A stretch of DNA of 64,000 nucleotides from the NCBI GenBank assembly GCA_013336525.1, contig JAAXTM010000001.1:186001-250000 (forward strand), in the 5' to 3' direction. Both the position numbers and the translations under genes were made by a program. Below, in pieces: positions 1 through 8,556 of this stretch (position 1 is its first letter; each line of letters starts with the position of its first letter). The notes beneath the pieces are model-generated. The model did not search any database, was not told the DNA's origin, and saw only the letters and a program-made list of their open reading frames with translations. The stretch comes from Geobacteraceae bacterium. GTDB lineage: Bacteria > Desulfobacterota > Desulfuromonadia > Geobacterales > Pseudopelobacteraceae.

Positions 1-150
1 GCCAATCAGTTCTATAAACCCGTAATGATTATTGATACCGTACAGTAGGTGGGCAAGTGCTTCTTTATGATTCTTGCTGAGATAGATAAAACGAGGATTC
101 GGTGTTAGCGTAAATGGTTTCTCGTTGAATCCAAAATATTTTGTGTACAT
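1..150 (-). CDS. GspA/ExeA-like AAA+ ATPase, N-terminal fragment
   Basis: Reading the minus strand from an ATG at 150-148 gives 50 codons open to the window edge. The peptide begins MYTKYFGFNEKPFTLTPNPR and continues with a conserved LSKNHKEALAHLLYGI stretch. This is the N-terminal signature of the ExeA/GspA family (also the XrtA-associated ATPases), in which the short segment leads into a Walker A loop that here lies outside the window. Family members act at the inner membrane in secretion or exopolysaccharide export. No strong ribosome binding site is visible. The family assignment is firm, but which family member it is cannot be decided from 50 residues. Confidence 0.75.
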   Translation of the reverse strand, partial: MYTKYFGFNEKPFTLTPNPRFIYLSKNHKEALAHLLYGINNHYGFIELIG

Positions 151-318
151 GGCAGGTAACCAGTTTGAGGGCAGGGTAGCATAAAATATTATTTAGGAAG
201 CTGTTGAATTAAGTAGTTGTGTATTTCATAAAAGCTGACTATTTTCAAGAAAAATCAATGGCATCCGCTTTCATTACAGGGTTATCCTGTATTCAATTGC
301 CGGACAAGGTTACTGTTA

Positions 319-1347
319 ATGCAATACATTACTTACAGCAATATAACAATACGTAATAATAAAACAATCACTGAATCACTATGCAACTCAAGTTCAGTTT
401 CAGCACACTATCCTGTCCGGTTGACTGACTATTATACCGGTCTTATCAGGCAATCTGGCGACGCCATCTGGAAACAGTGCATGCCGGATGCACGTGAACT
501 TGAAGACCGGACCCAATGCCCGGACCCTTTGGACGAGTTGGCCTTAAGCCCGGTCCCGGGACTAATTCACCGCTATCCTGACAGGGTTGTTTTGCTGGTA
601 TCCAATCGCTGCCCGGTATACTGCCGCTTTTGCATGCGCAAACGTCTTGTAGGAAGTGGTGATGCCCCGATGGGGGAAGATGATCTCCATAATGTTCTTT
701 ACTATATTGCCGCGCATCCTGAAATTCACGATGTTATTTTATCTGGCGGCGACCCGTTAATGCTTGATAACGAGTCGTTATCAAAAATCCTTACCGGTCT
801 GCGGGCAATCCCCCATGTATCAATCATCCGAATCGGTACACGGATTCCGGTCACATTCCCTGAACGGATAACCCCGGATCTGTGTAAACTGCTCAGCACG
901 TTTCACCCGCTCTATATAAATACCCACTTCAATCATCCCAATGAAATAACCGGCGATTCCGCTACTGCCTGCACTTTATTGGCCGATGCCGGAATACCAT
1001 TGGGCAACCAAACGGTGCTGCTTAAAGGGGTTAACGATTCGGTTGATACCATGCGGAATCTGATGACCGGACTGTTAGCCATTCGGGTTAAACCATATTA
1101 TCTGCATCAAATGGACCTTGTTCAGGGTACAGCCCACTTCAGGACTTCTGTTAAAGCCGGCCTGGAAATAATGCGCGGATTGCGCGGTCATATATCCGGG
1201 ATGGCAGTACCGCACTATGTCATTGATCTGCCGGGAGGGAAGGGAAAGGTTGCCATTCTTCCTGATGATGTCGAAATTAACGGTTCGACACTTCTGCTTC
1301 GCACCTATACCGGGGAACGGGTGACATACCAGGATATCGTCACTTGA
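319..1347 (+). CDS. epmB: KamA-family radical SAM aminomutase, probable EF-P beta-lysylation enzyme EpmB
   Basis: The 342-residue protein carries a radical SAM cluster motif CxxxCxxC at C98, C102 and C105, the GGDPL segment near 143-147, and a PGGKGK motif at 305-310 whose last Lys matches the PLP-binding Lys of lysine 2,3-aminomutase. The length equals E. coli EpmB rather than the about 416-residue clostridial KAM, which has an extra C-terminal domain. EpmB isomerises alpha-lysine to (R)-beta-lysine for attachment to EF-P. The other two parts of that pathway, EpmA and EF-P, lie 5 kb away, which favours EpmB over a beta-lysine osmolyte role. The retained PGGxGK motif is KAM-like, so a free-lysine aminomutase remains possible. 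The first 30 or so residues are poorly conserved, so the start is uncertain. Confidence 0.8.
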   Translation: MQYITYSNITIRNNKTITESLCNSSSVSAHYPVRLTDYYTGLIRQSGDAIWKQCMPDARELEDRTQCPDPLDELALSPVPGLIHRYPDRVVLLVSNRCPVYCRFCMRKRLVGSGDAPMGEDDLHNVLYYIAAHPEIHDVILSGGDPLMLDNESLSKILTGLRAIPHVSIIRIGTRIPVTFPERITPDLCKLLSTFHPLYINTHFNHPNEITGDSATACTLLADAGIPLGNQTVLLKGVNDSVDTMRNLMTGLLAIRVKPYYLHQMDLVQGTAHFRTSVKAGLEIMRGLRGHISGMAVPHYVIDLPGGKGKVAILPDDVEINGSTLLLRTYTGERVTYQDIVT

Positions 1348-1367
1348 GAAAAGGATTGGTTGATCAT

Positions 1368-3218
1368 TCAGATTTTGCCCCCGATGATCTCGTCCACCCG
1401 TGCCCCGTCCAACGTTTCTTCCGCCTGTAGTGCCTCGGCGAGCCGATCCAGCGCGGCGCGGTTAGCGCTTAAAAGTTCGACGGCCTGCTGTTCCGCCTTG
1501 CTGATAAAGGAGGCTATTTCCCGGTCAATACGCCAGGCCATTGCCTCGGAGAAAGTCTTTTCCTCTGCGAGTTTTCTCCCCAGGAATGGGTGTTCCTCCC
1601 CCCTACTGAAGGTCATTGCTCCCACCTTTTCGCTCATCCCCCATTGGCAAACCATCTTCTCCGCAAGATCGGTGACAAGTTTCAGGTCGCTCTGGGCACC
1701 GGTGGAAACCTCACCGAACACCAGACGTTCGGCCACCCGTCCACCCATCGTCACCGCCAGCCGTTTTTCCAGATAGCTCTGCGGATAGTGATAGCGGTCA
1801 TCCTCCGGCAGCTGTTGGGTTATTCCGAGCGCCATGCCGCGAGCGATTATGGTTACCTTGTGAATCGGATCGGTGCCGGGGAGCAACCTTGCCACCAGAG
1901 CGTGCCCCGCTTCGTGGTATGCGGTGATCCGCTTCTCTTCCGGGGTGATGAACATTCTCCGTTCGCCACCCATCAGGATTTTGTCTTTTGCTTTTTCCAG
2001 ATGGTCAGCTGTGACCGCCTCAGCATCCTCACGAGAGGCTAGAATGGCAGCCTCATTCACGAGGTTTTCGAGGTCGGCACCGGTCATGCCAGGCGTGCCA
2101 CGGGCCACAACACCCAGATCGACTCCTCCGGCCAGAACGATCTTGCGGACATGGACCCGAAGGATTTTCTCCCGATCGCGCCAGTCTGGCCTTTCAATTA
2201 CTACGTGCCGGTCAAAACGGCCGGGGCGAAGCAGCGCCGGATCGAGAACGTCCGGGCGGTTGGTGGCCGCCAGCACGATCACCTCCTGGTGCTGGTCAAA
2301 GCCGTCCATCTCCGACAGAAGTTGGTTCAGGGTCTGCTCTCGCTCGTCGTGGCCGCCTCCGAAGCCTGCCCCCCGGCTCCGTCCTACTGCATCCAGTTCA
2401 TCGATGAAGATAATGCTGGGAGCTGCCTTTTTGGCACTGGCAAACAGATCCCGTACCCGGCTGGCACCGACGCCGACAAACATCTCGATAAACTGGGAAG
2501 CGGATATGGTAAAGAAGGTCACACCTGCTTCTCCTGCCACTGCCCGGGCCAGAAGGGTCTTGCCGGTACCCGGTGGACCGACCAGCAGGACCCCCTTCGG
2601 CACCTTGCCGCCGATCCGTTCGAACTGCTTCGGATTACGCAGATAATCAACAATTTCCTTCAGCTCCTGCTTGCTGTTTTCCATGCCGGCCACGTCATCA
2701 AAAGTCACGGATACCTTTTGCTGAGCTGTGTATGTACGAGCCCCGGAGCTGGCAAAACTGCCGAGAATTCCACCCGGTCCCTGGCTGCGCATGGCCCGCA
2801 TCCCCATAAACCAGATTGCAATAATAATCAGCCACGGTGCCAAAGAAATCAGCACAGTGACAAGAAAAGACGATTCCGTAGATGTCGCCGTAACCTCCAC
2901 CTTGTGCTGTGTCAGGTCGGGCATCAGGTTCTGGTCTGCAATCGGCGGCAAGACTGTACTGAAGGCACTGACCTCGCGAACTACAGCTTTCCCCTGAATC
3001 AGTTCGCTCACCTTGGACTTCGCCCGGAACTCGCCACTTATAACCGTTCCCTTGATAGTAATTTTCTTGATGTTGTCAGCCGTCAGCTCGCTGCGAAAAC
3101 GGCTGTAACTGATCTCCGCGCTATTGGCCGACTGTTTCGCAAGGTAGGAGTAATAGGCGTTGAATAACAGCATAAACAGCATGAAGATCAGCATCTGTTT
3201 CCAGATCGGTTGGGACAT
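1368..3218 (-). CDS. ftsH: ATP-dependent zinc metalloprotease FtsH
   Basis: This 616-residue membrane protease degrades misfolded and short-lived membrane and cytosolic proteins. Two membrane segments (about 8-25 and 118-138) flank a periplasmic FtsH_ext domain. The AAA module follows with Walker A GPPGTGKT at 214-221, Walker B FIDELD at 271-276 and a second region of homology near 319-337. The peptidase domain has the zinc motif HEAGH at 435-439, with D511 as likely third ligand. It is slightly shorter than E. coli FtsH (644) and lacks the long acidic tail. It stands alone on the minus strand, convergent with the KamA-like gene and with no obvious terminator in the 20-bp gap. It is not next to tilS or folP, so it may be one of several FtsH paralogues. 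Confidence 0.97.
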   Translation of the reverse strand: MSQPIWKQMLIFMLFMLLFNAYYSYLAKQSANSAEISYSRFRSELTADNIKKITIKGTVISGEFRAKSKVSELIQGKAVVREVSAFSTVLPPIADQNLMPDLTQHKVEVTATSTESSFLVTVLISLAPWLIIIAIWFMGMRAMRSQGPGGILGSFASSGARTYTAQQKVSVTFDDVAGMENSKQELKEIVDYLRNPKQFERIGGKVPKGVLLVGPPGTGKTLLARAVAGEAGVTFFTISASQFIEMFVGVGASRVRDLFASAKKAAPSIIFIDELDAVGRSRGAGFGGGHDEREQTLNQLLSEMDGFDQHQEVIVLAATNRPDVLDPALLRPGRFDRHVVIERPDWRDREKILRVHVRKIVLAGGVDLGVVARGTPGMTGADLENLVNEAAILASREDAEAVTADHLEKAKDKILMGGERRMFITPEEKRITAYHEAGHALVARLLPGTDPIHKVTIIARGMALGITQQLPEDDRYHYPQSYLEKRLAVTMGGRVAERLVFGEVSTGAQSDLKLVTDLAEKMVCQWGMSEKVGAMTFSRGEEHPFLGRKLAEEKTFSEAMAWRIDREIASFISKAEQQAVELLSANRAALDRLAEALQAEETLDGARVDEIIGGKI

Positions 3219-3489
3219 GGCGTGCGCCTCGCGACAAAAATGCCTGATGATAACAGTTTACCGCTAGCACTGGATTTGACAAGTGGAGTGCTCGTGTGGT
3301 GTTAATTCGTTTGTGAATTCGGTGTGGCGTTATTGGTTGAAAATGTGTACTGTTACAGCTTTATTTACCGATCTGTGAGTGCTTCAAGGGCCTCTACGAA
3401 CTATTTGGCTTGAATATACCCGTTTAAAGAGCGTTAAAAATCAGGTTATTATCCGGCGTAAACCAGATACTAATTATCAAGGGCATTTT

Positions 3490-4299
3490 GTGCATATAGT
3501 ACAACTCCAAAATGCGGTCAATCTGTTGTTTCCTGACTCCGATCTCAAAATCGCTTATTTCCAGAACCCAAGCCGTGAAATGCTTAAAAAGGCGTTCAGA
3601 TCGTTAGCGATGGCAGAGCACCCTGACCGGAACGGTGGCCGTTCTCATGAACGCTTCGTGACTATAAACAGAGCGTATACAGCGCTGTTAGATGTCCCGC
3701 CTGGCGATCTAAAGCGTATTTTTTTACAGAAACAGCTGGTCGCAAGCTTCGGGCGCTCTGCCAGTGTAGCGCCCACCCCGTATGCTCCCAATGCATTTGT
3801 AGCTGAAACATCCAGTCAGAGAAAAAACAAACAGCAGCAGCGAATGCCACACTCCAGCAGATCCGGAATCAGACAAATTCCGAAATACCAGCCTTTCAGC
3901 GAAGAATCATATTACGAAGGGGAGTTGCCGAAAAAGAGTTTATTACTCGGAATGTATCTGTATTACACCAGATATATTTCATTTCAGATGCTGGCTCATG
4001 CACTGGCATGGCAGAGAGATCTGAGACCGAGTATGGGGGAGCTTGCCAAGGCGTGGAAGTGGCTGGATGATCGCGATATTGACTGGATTCTCAAGTCAAC
4101 AACGATTCCAGGAAGATTTGCCGAAAGGGCCTGGCGCATGGGATATATAACCATCAAGCAACGCAACTTCCTGTTGATTCATCAGCGTTCGATGCAGTTG
4201 AAGGTAGGACAGTATTTCATTGCAAACGAGGTCCTGACGGCTTCTCAGCTGAACAAGGCTATCCGGGATTTTGAAAGACACAATCTCCTGCATTCGTAG
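3490..4299 (+). CDS. J-domain protein with uncharacterised C-terminal domain
   Basis: The N-terminal part contains a DnaJ-type J domain with the HPD motif (EHPDRNGG) followed by FVTINRAYTALL, the segment that contacts and stimulates a DnaK-type Hsp70. After a Gln/Ser-rich linker comes a conserved-looking segment of about 120 residues rich in Trp and Tyr (LGMYLYYTRYISF, GELAKAWKWLDD), which I do not recognise. I chose the GTG at 3490 because AAGGG lies six bases upstream. An in-frame ATG at 3379 would add 37 residues without family-like features. There is no zinc-finger or DnaJ C-terminal domain, so this is a specialised type III J protein with unknown client. It precedes two secreted-protein genes in the same direction. 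Confidence 0.75.
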   Translation: MHIVQLQNAVNLLFPDSDLKIAYFQNPSREMLKKAFRSLAMAEHPDRNGGRSHERFVTINRAYTALLDVPPGDLKRIFLQKQLVASFGRSASVAPTPYAPNAFVAETSSQRKNKQQQRMPHSSRSGIRQIPKYQPFSEESYYEGELPKKSLLLGMYLYYTRYISFQMLAHALAWQRDLRPSMGELAKAWKWLDDRDIDWILKSTTIPGRFAERAWRMGYITIKQRNFLLIHQRSMQLKVGQYFIANEVLTASQLNKAIRDFERHNLLHS

Positions 4300-4345
4300 T
4301 ACTCGGCATTACACCATTCAACATAACAAAACAGACAAGGTTCTC

Positions 4346-5188
4346 ATGCTGCAGCACCGTATTTCAAGACATATATTCCTGATATTTCTGGTTATCCTGA
4401 CTGTTGTAGTATCGGCGTCGGCACAGACTGGCACCGCCGCAATAATCTGGTATAGCGGGGGCGAGACCAAATTTAAACTTGCAGCGATACCAGACGGCTC
4501 ATCAGCCGACGTGTTATTATCCGGGAACACTTCGCAAAAAACTTTAATAGTAACTGTTACAAAAAAGGACGGCCCCACACGGATCAATCCAATCCCGCTA
4601 TCTACTGATGGTTCGTTCAATGTCCGTTATCTCATCAAAGATGGCATCGGTATTTACACCATAACGTTCTCCGGCAGTGAACAAAGCGACTCTCTGAACT
4701 ATCGGGGATTGGGCTATATCACTATTGCGGTCAAAAAAAAGCTTCCGCCTATTTATCACGCTTTTGAGTTGAACAGCAGGGTGATTGAGTTTGTAGACAG
4801 TGTCATGGGCACCACTTTTGGCCGTGGCGAGTGCTGGGATCTTGCTCAACAGGCGCTTGATCAGAACCTTGCAGACTGGACTCGGCCAACAGCCTACGGT
4901 CTCCCGCTTAACCCCGATATAAACGAAATCAGGGCTGGAGATATCATTCAGTTCCGCACTCTCAAAATAACCGAGCATCTCTCTGGTGGAACCACGAAAT
5001 GGGAAACCTTGGGCGCTCCCGATCACACCGCTATCATTTACAAAGTTCTTGGTAAAAAACATTTTACCCTGGCGCACCAGAATATTGGGGGCAAGAGAAG
5101 TGTTGTTAAGAGTGATATAAACCTTACAAAAGTTACAGGCGGAAAATACTGGATTTATCGTCCGGTAGCGCTGATGATTCCGCAATAA
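4346..5188 (+). CDS. secreted protein with papain/NlpC-like cysteine peptidase fold (BBC1/AIM3-type)
   Basis: The ATG at 4346 is preceded by AAGG and opens a Sec signal peptide (hydrophobic IFLIFLVILTVVV, then SASAQ), giving 280 residues. An upstream in-frame ATG at 4271 would overlap the J-domain gene and spoil the signal peptide. The middle region looks like a beta-rich domain. The C-terminal half has a Cys in GRGECWDLA, a His in DHTAII and an Asn/Gln in AHQN, in the order of a Cys-His-Asn catalytic site. The pattern resembles the cysteine-proteinase-fold domain of fungal BBC1/AIM3 and, more distantly, NlpC/P60 or CHAP hydrolases. That family link is from memory, and peptidase activity is inferred from the residues only. 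The next gene encodes another cell-wall type enzyme. Confidence 0.6.
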   Translation: MLQHRISRHIFLIFLVILTVVVSASAQTGTAAIIWYSGGETKFKLAAIPDGSSADVLLSGNTSQKTLIVTVTKKDGPTRINPIPLSTDGSFNVRYLIKDGIGIYTITFSGSEQSDSLNYRGLGYITIAVKKKLPPIYHAFELNSRVIEFVDSVMGTTFGRGECWDLAQQALDQNLADWTRPTAYGLPLNPDINEIRAGDIIQFRTLKITEHLSGGTTKWETLGAPDHTAIIYKVLGKKHFTLAHQNIGGKRSVVKSDINLTKVTGGKYWIYRPVALMIPQ

Positions 5189-5219
5189 ATAATAAACTCC
5201 GCCTTTGACAGGAACACAT

Positions 5220-6458
5220 GTGCGCACCTCTCTGATAATTACCCTGCTCCTCCTTTCCAGCACCTTTTCATCAGCACACGCCGCCACTCATAAAGTGCTC
5301 CCTGGTATCGATGTTGTTGCCGGACAGCACTTCTCCATTCTTAAAGGAAAGCGGGTAGGGCTGATCACCAACCACACCGGCCGTGCCGTTTCCGGTGTCA
5401 GCACAATAGATATGCTTTTCCATGCGCCGGGTGTTCAACTGGTCGCGCTCTTCAGTCCGGAACACGGTATTCGCGGTGATGCTGATGACAAGCTTGACTC
5501 GACAGTTGACAGCATAACTGGTTTGCCGGTCTACAGCCTGTACGGTAAAAGCTGCCGCCCTACGCCTGCAATGCTGGAAGGAGTTGACCTTCTTGTGTTT
5601 GATATTCAGGACATAGGCACCCGCTTTTATACCTATATCGGCACCCTTTCGCTGGTCATGCAGGCGGCAAAAGTGGCAGGTATCCCGCTGGTGGTTCTCG
5701 ACCGCCCGAACCCGATCGGCGGAGATGATGTTCAGGGAGCTATTCCGTCAGTAACAAAAACGGTAACCCTTGCAGCGGATAACGGCTGTGGTTCGCTGAC
5801 CAGCATCCAGCCGATACCGACCCGCCACGGCATGACTATGGGGGAACTTGCACGCCTGTTCAACACTGAATATGGCATAGGCTGCAACCTGACCGTCATT
5901 CCTGTGCAGGGATGGCGCCGAAGCATGTACTTTGATGATACCGGCCTCACATGGGTTAACCCATCACCGAATATGAAAAGCCAGACGGCCGCTATCCTCT
6001 ATCCTGGGTTTGGCATATTGGAGGCGGCCAACCTTTCTGTCGGTCGCGGCACGTCGCACCCTTTTGAGATGTACGGCGCTCCATGGGTTGACTCTGCGCC
6101 TGTTATGCATAATCTGTCAGCCCGCGCAACTCCAGGCGTCATCTTTGAATCATGCATATTTGTGCCAACAGCAGCGGGGCATCCGTATCGCGGAGAAACC
6201 TGCCACGGCATCTGTGTTTCGTCTATCGACCGCACCCGACTTGACCCGGTTCTGGCCGGCTTACATCTTCTGCAAGCGTTTTACGAGGCACATCCAACAC
6301 GATTCAAGAGCGGCAAAGGTTTTGCTGTAATGGTAGGTGATGATGACGCGTTGGAGCTGCTGACCGAACAGAGAAAAAGTCCGGAGTATACGATACATCG
6401 CTGGAAGGATGGTCTGGAGCGGTTTAAAAATGCAAGAGAAGCGTATTTATTGTATTAA
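5220..6458 (+). CDS. DUF1343 protein, NamZ-like exo-beta-N-acetylmuramidase, secreted
   Basis: The start is taken as GTG at 5220 with AGGA six bases upstream. An in-frame TTG at 5205 lies before the ribosome binding site. A signal peptide ends near AHA. The mature protein shows the DUF1343 landmarks: GLITNHTG, FSPEHGIRG, VFDIQDIGTRFYTY, VLDRPNPIGG and NPSPNM. B. subtilis NamZ, the founding characterised member, removes terminal MurNAc from peptidoglycan fragments, so a periplasmic role in cell-wall recycling is likely by family. The roughly 410-residue length is normal. The gene sits 31 bp after the predicted cysteine-peptidase gene and ends convergently 10 bp from epmA. Confidence 0.85.
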   Translation: MRTSLIITLLLLSSTFSSAHAATHKVLPGIDVVAGQHFSILKGKRVGLITNHTGRAVSGVSTIDMLFHAPGVQLVALFSPEHGIRGDADDKLDSTVDSITGLPVYSLYGKSCRPTPAMLEGVDLLVFDIQDIGTRFYTYIGTLSLVMQAAKVAGIPLVVLDRPNPIGGDDVQGAIPSVTKTVTLAADNGCGSLTSIQPIPTRHGMTMGELARLFNTEYGIGCNLTVIPVQGWRRSMYFDDTGLTWVNPSPNMKSQTAAILYPGFGILEAANLSVGRGTSHPFEMYGAPWVDSAPVMHNLSARATPGVIFESCIFVPTAAGHPYRGETCHGICVSSIDRTRLDPVLAGLHLLQAFYEAHPTRFKSGKGFAVMVGDDDALELLTEQRKSPEYTIHRWKDGLERFKNAREAYLLY

Positions 6459-6468
6459 ATTTGAGATA

Positions 6469-7377
6469 CTACAAATCTTCAGGTGTAAATGCGACTATTT
6501 CATCGATTGAATCTGTTCCGGCTGTCAGCATGACAAGCCTGTCAATTCCCAGGGCAATTCCTGCCGACGGCGGCATATAGGCAAGCGTATCAAGAAAAGG
6601 TTCCGGAAGTGGCAATACTGCCTGGCCAATATTACTACGGACACGATTTGCTTCTTCAAAACGAACGCGCTGTTCTAGCGGATCATTAAGCTCGCTAAAA
6701 CCGTTTGCCAACTCAAGACCGCCAAGATAAAGCTCAAACCGTTCCGACAGATTATTATCTCCAGGTTTTGTACGGGCCAGAGCAGCCAACTCTGCGGGAT
6801 AGTCCAGCAGAATAACCGGCGCATCAAATTTTGCCAAAGCCGGTTCAATAACCGACGTCAGTATTTCCTCGTAAAGCCCTTTTCTCAGACAGTCATATAC
6901 ATCGACCTGCCCAAAATGCAAGAACGCTTCCTGTACGCTTATGCGTTGCCATGGGATAAACGGATCAATCCTTGCGGAATTATACTCAAAGTAACCGCTT
7001 TCAGGTATACAGGTCTTGGCAATATGCTGCAGCATCTCTTCACAATCTACCATTAAAGTCTTATAATCACAACCAGCCCTGTACCATTCAAGCATGGTAA
7101 ACTCTGAAAGGTGGCGCGAGCCACGCTCATTAGAACGCCAGCAGTGCGATATTTGAAAGAGTTTCTGGTGACCGCGGCAAAGAAGCCGCTTCATGCATAT
7201 TTCAGGTGAGGTTTGAAGCTGCCAGGAGGGGAGGGTGATAATCGGATTAATGTATTCTTCAGGGGCGTTAGCGGGAATAAGAAGGGGGGTCTCAACTTCG
7301 AGAAACCCCCGTTCCCAGAAAAAATCACGTATGGTTTTTATTACATTCGCCCGTAACCACAAGGCGTCCATTTTCAT
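6469..7377 (-). CDS. epmA: EF-P lysine ligase EpmA (GenX/PoxA, LysRS-like)
   Basis: This 302-residue protein is a class II lysyl-tRNA synthetase paralogue reduced to the catalytic domain, without the N-terminal anticodon-binding fold, exactly as in EpmA. Motif 1 is around EVETPLL, motif 2 is the CWRSNERGSRHLSEFTMLEW region and motif 3 is GIALGIDRLVML. It activates (R)-beta-lysine with ATP and joins it to a conserved Lys of EF-P. The gene starts three bases after the efp stop codon on the minus strand, so co-transcription and translational coupling with its substrate are likely. The start could be either of two ATG codons two residues apart. Confidence 0.93.
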   Translation of the reverse strand: MKMDALWLRANVIKTIRDFFWERGFLEVETPLLIPANAPEEYINPIITLPSWQLQTSPEICMKRLLCRGHQKLFQISHCWRSNERGSRHLSEFTMLEWYRAGCDYKTLMVDCEEMLQHIAKTCIPESGYFEYNSARIDPFIPWQRISVQEAFLHFGQVDVYDCLRKGLYEEILTSVIEPALAKFDAPVILLDYPAELAALARTKPGDNNLSERFELYLGGLELANGFSELNDPLEQRVRFEEANRVRSNIGQAVLPLPEPFLDTLAYMPPSAGIALGIDRLVMLTAGTDSIDEIVAFTPEDL

Positions 7378-7380
7378 GGT

Positions 7381-7944
7381 TTAACCCTTAACGCGAGTTG
7401 AATATTCGCCGGTACGGGTATCAATAACGATAAGCTCACCTTCTTCAATGAAAGGTGGAACACGTAGAACGTAGCCTGTCTCAACAGTGGCCGGCTTAGA
7501 GTCGTTGCCGCTGGTGTCGCCCTTGGCCCACGGTTCAGTTGCAGTAACGCGCAGATTTACGAAGTTAGGTAGAGAAATACCGATAGCTTTTTCTCCGAAG
7601 AGCATTACTTCGACCTTCAGGTTTTCGAGCAGGTAATTCTTGGCATCACCCAGTGTATCTTCTTCCATTACAACCTGCTCAAATGTCTGCTGGTCCATGA
7701 AAGTGTAGTGATCACCTTCCTTGTAGAGATACTCCATCGAGCGCTCTTCCAGACTGGCCGGTTCAAAAGATTCGCCAGAGCGATAGGTTCTGTCAAGCAG
7801 TGATCCGTTAATCATATTACGCATCTTTGTGCGATAAAGAGCCTGACCTTTACCAGGTTTAACAAAATCAAATGCAACGACCAGGTATGGGTCGCCATCA
7901 AGTATAATTTTTAATCCCTTTTTTAAATCAGCAACAGTATACAT
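7381..7944 (-). CDS. efp: translation elongation factor P
   Basis: EF-P binds between the P and E sites and relieves ribosome stalling at polyproline stretches. The protein is 187 residues, with three beta domains. The modification loop reads KPGKGQ, placing the target Lys at residue 32, and a Lys here agrees with EpmA/EpmB-type lysylation rather than Arg rhamnosylation. The ATG at 7944-7942 has GAGGAA just upstream. A longer in-frame reading to 8013 adds 23 residues not seen in the family. It lies between infA and epmA in one minus-strand group. Confidence 0.97.
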   Translation of the reverse strand: MYTVADLKKGLKIILDGDPYLVVAFDFVKPGKGQALYRTKMRNMINGSLLDRTYRSGESFEPASLEERSMEYLYKEGDHYTFMDQQTFEQVVMEEDTLGDAKNYLLENLKVEVMLFGEKAIGISLPNFVNLRVTATEPWAKGDTSGNDSKPATVETGYVLRVPPFIEEGELIVIDTRTGEYSTRVKG

Positions 7945-7980
7945 TCGTTCCTCACAGAGTGTGTATTTGAAACAACACAA

Positions 7981-8000
7981 GCCCTCCAAAATGGATGGGC
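7981..8000 (-). terminator. possible attenuating hairpin between infA and efp
   Basis: Read on the minus strand this is GCCC, a one-base bulge, TCCA, a four-T loop, TGGA and GGGC, followed by moderately T-rich sequence. It lies in the 83-bp gap between infA and efp, and could lower read-through from infA into efp. No strong T tract follows, so terminator function is uncertain. Confidence 0.4.
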
Positions 8001-8027
8001 CTGTTTTATTCATTAAAAAAAGAGCAG

Positions 8028-8249
8028 TTATTTAGCGCGGTAGGTAATACGGCCACGAGTAAGATCGTATGGAGAAAGTTCAACAGTAACTTTGTCGCCA
8101 GGAAGGATCTTGATAAAATATTTGCGCATCTTGCCGGAAATATGTGCAAGAACAACATGATCGTTTTCTAGTCTAACGCGAAACATTGCATTTGGTAACG
8201 GCTCAATTACAGTACCTTCAACTTCAATTGCTTCTTCTTTATTACTCAT
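8028..8249 (-). CDS. infA: translation initiation factor IF-1
   Basis: The protein is 73 residues with the S1-like OB fold sequence: [39 protein letters not shown] and [11 protein letters not shown]-1 occupies the ribosomal A site during initiation and assists IF-2 and IF-3. AAGGAG lies 11 bases before the ATG. This copy is not in a ribosomal protein operon but upstream of efp and epmA. Desulfuromonadia can carry a second infA in the ribosomal cluster, which cannot be judged from this window. Confidence 0.95.
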   Translation of the reverse strand: MSNKEEAIEVEGTVIEPLPNAMFRVRLENDHVVLAHISGKMRKYFIKILPGDKVTVELSPYDLTRGRITYRAK

Positions 8250-8361
8250 ACGTTGACGAGCTCCTTCATGTTGCTTTTGATATTAATTTCGATACATTAC
8301 TTATAGAACCTTGAAAATGCAAGCTAATTGTATTTCTAAATCATTTTTTGTCCCATAAGAT

Positions 8362-8396
8362 ATATTATGTCAAGTACGTTGTCCTTGACATAATAT
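8362..8396. repeat. perfect 13-bp inverted repeat in the infA-aguA divergent region
   Basis: ATATTATGTCAAG at 8362-8374 is repeated as its exact inverted complement at 8384-8396 with a 9-bp spacer. It sits in the 307-bp non-coding gap between infA (minus) and aguA (plus). No T tract follows on either strand, so an operator for a dimeric regulator or a structured leader is more likely than a terminator. A second, weaker inverted repeat (ATCATTT / AAATGAT, 6-bp spacer) lies at 8429-8448. I see no open reading frame in this gap. Confidence 0.7.
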
Positions 8397-8556
8397 GCTG
8401 GTTTCTTTGTGACTGACCGGCGAAGTAAATCATTTGACATGAAATGATGGTGTCAGCTCATTCTATAAATTCAAATAACGTCTGGACTTGCATGGTAACA
8501 GGTAAATGTTCTATAGTGGCAACCCGCATAGTCAATACATTTCTGGAGATATTACC

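Noticed and set aside
1590-3167. Long plus-strand open frames within ftsH
   Set aside because: They are antisense to a complete, fully conserved FtsH and show no protein-like motifs or ribosome binding sites.
4271-4345. Upstream ATG start for the cysteine-peptidase-fold protein
   Set aside because: It overlaps the preceding gene and places hydrophilic residues before an otherwise clean signal peptide; ATG 4346 has the ribosome binding site.
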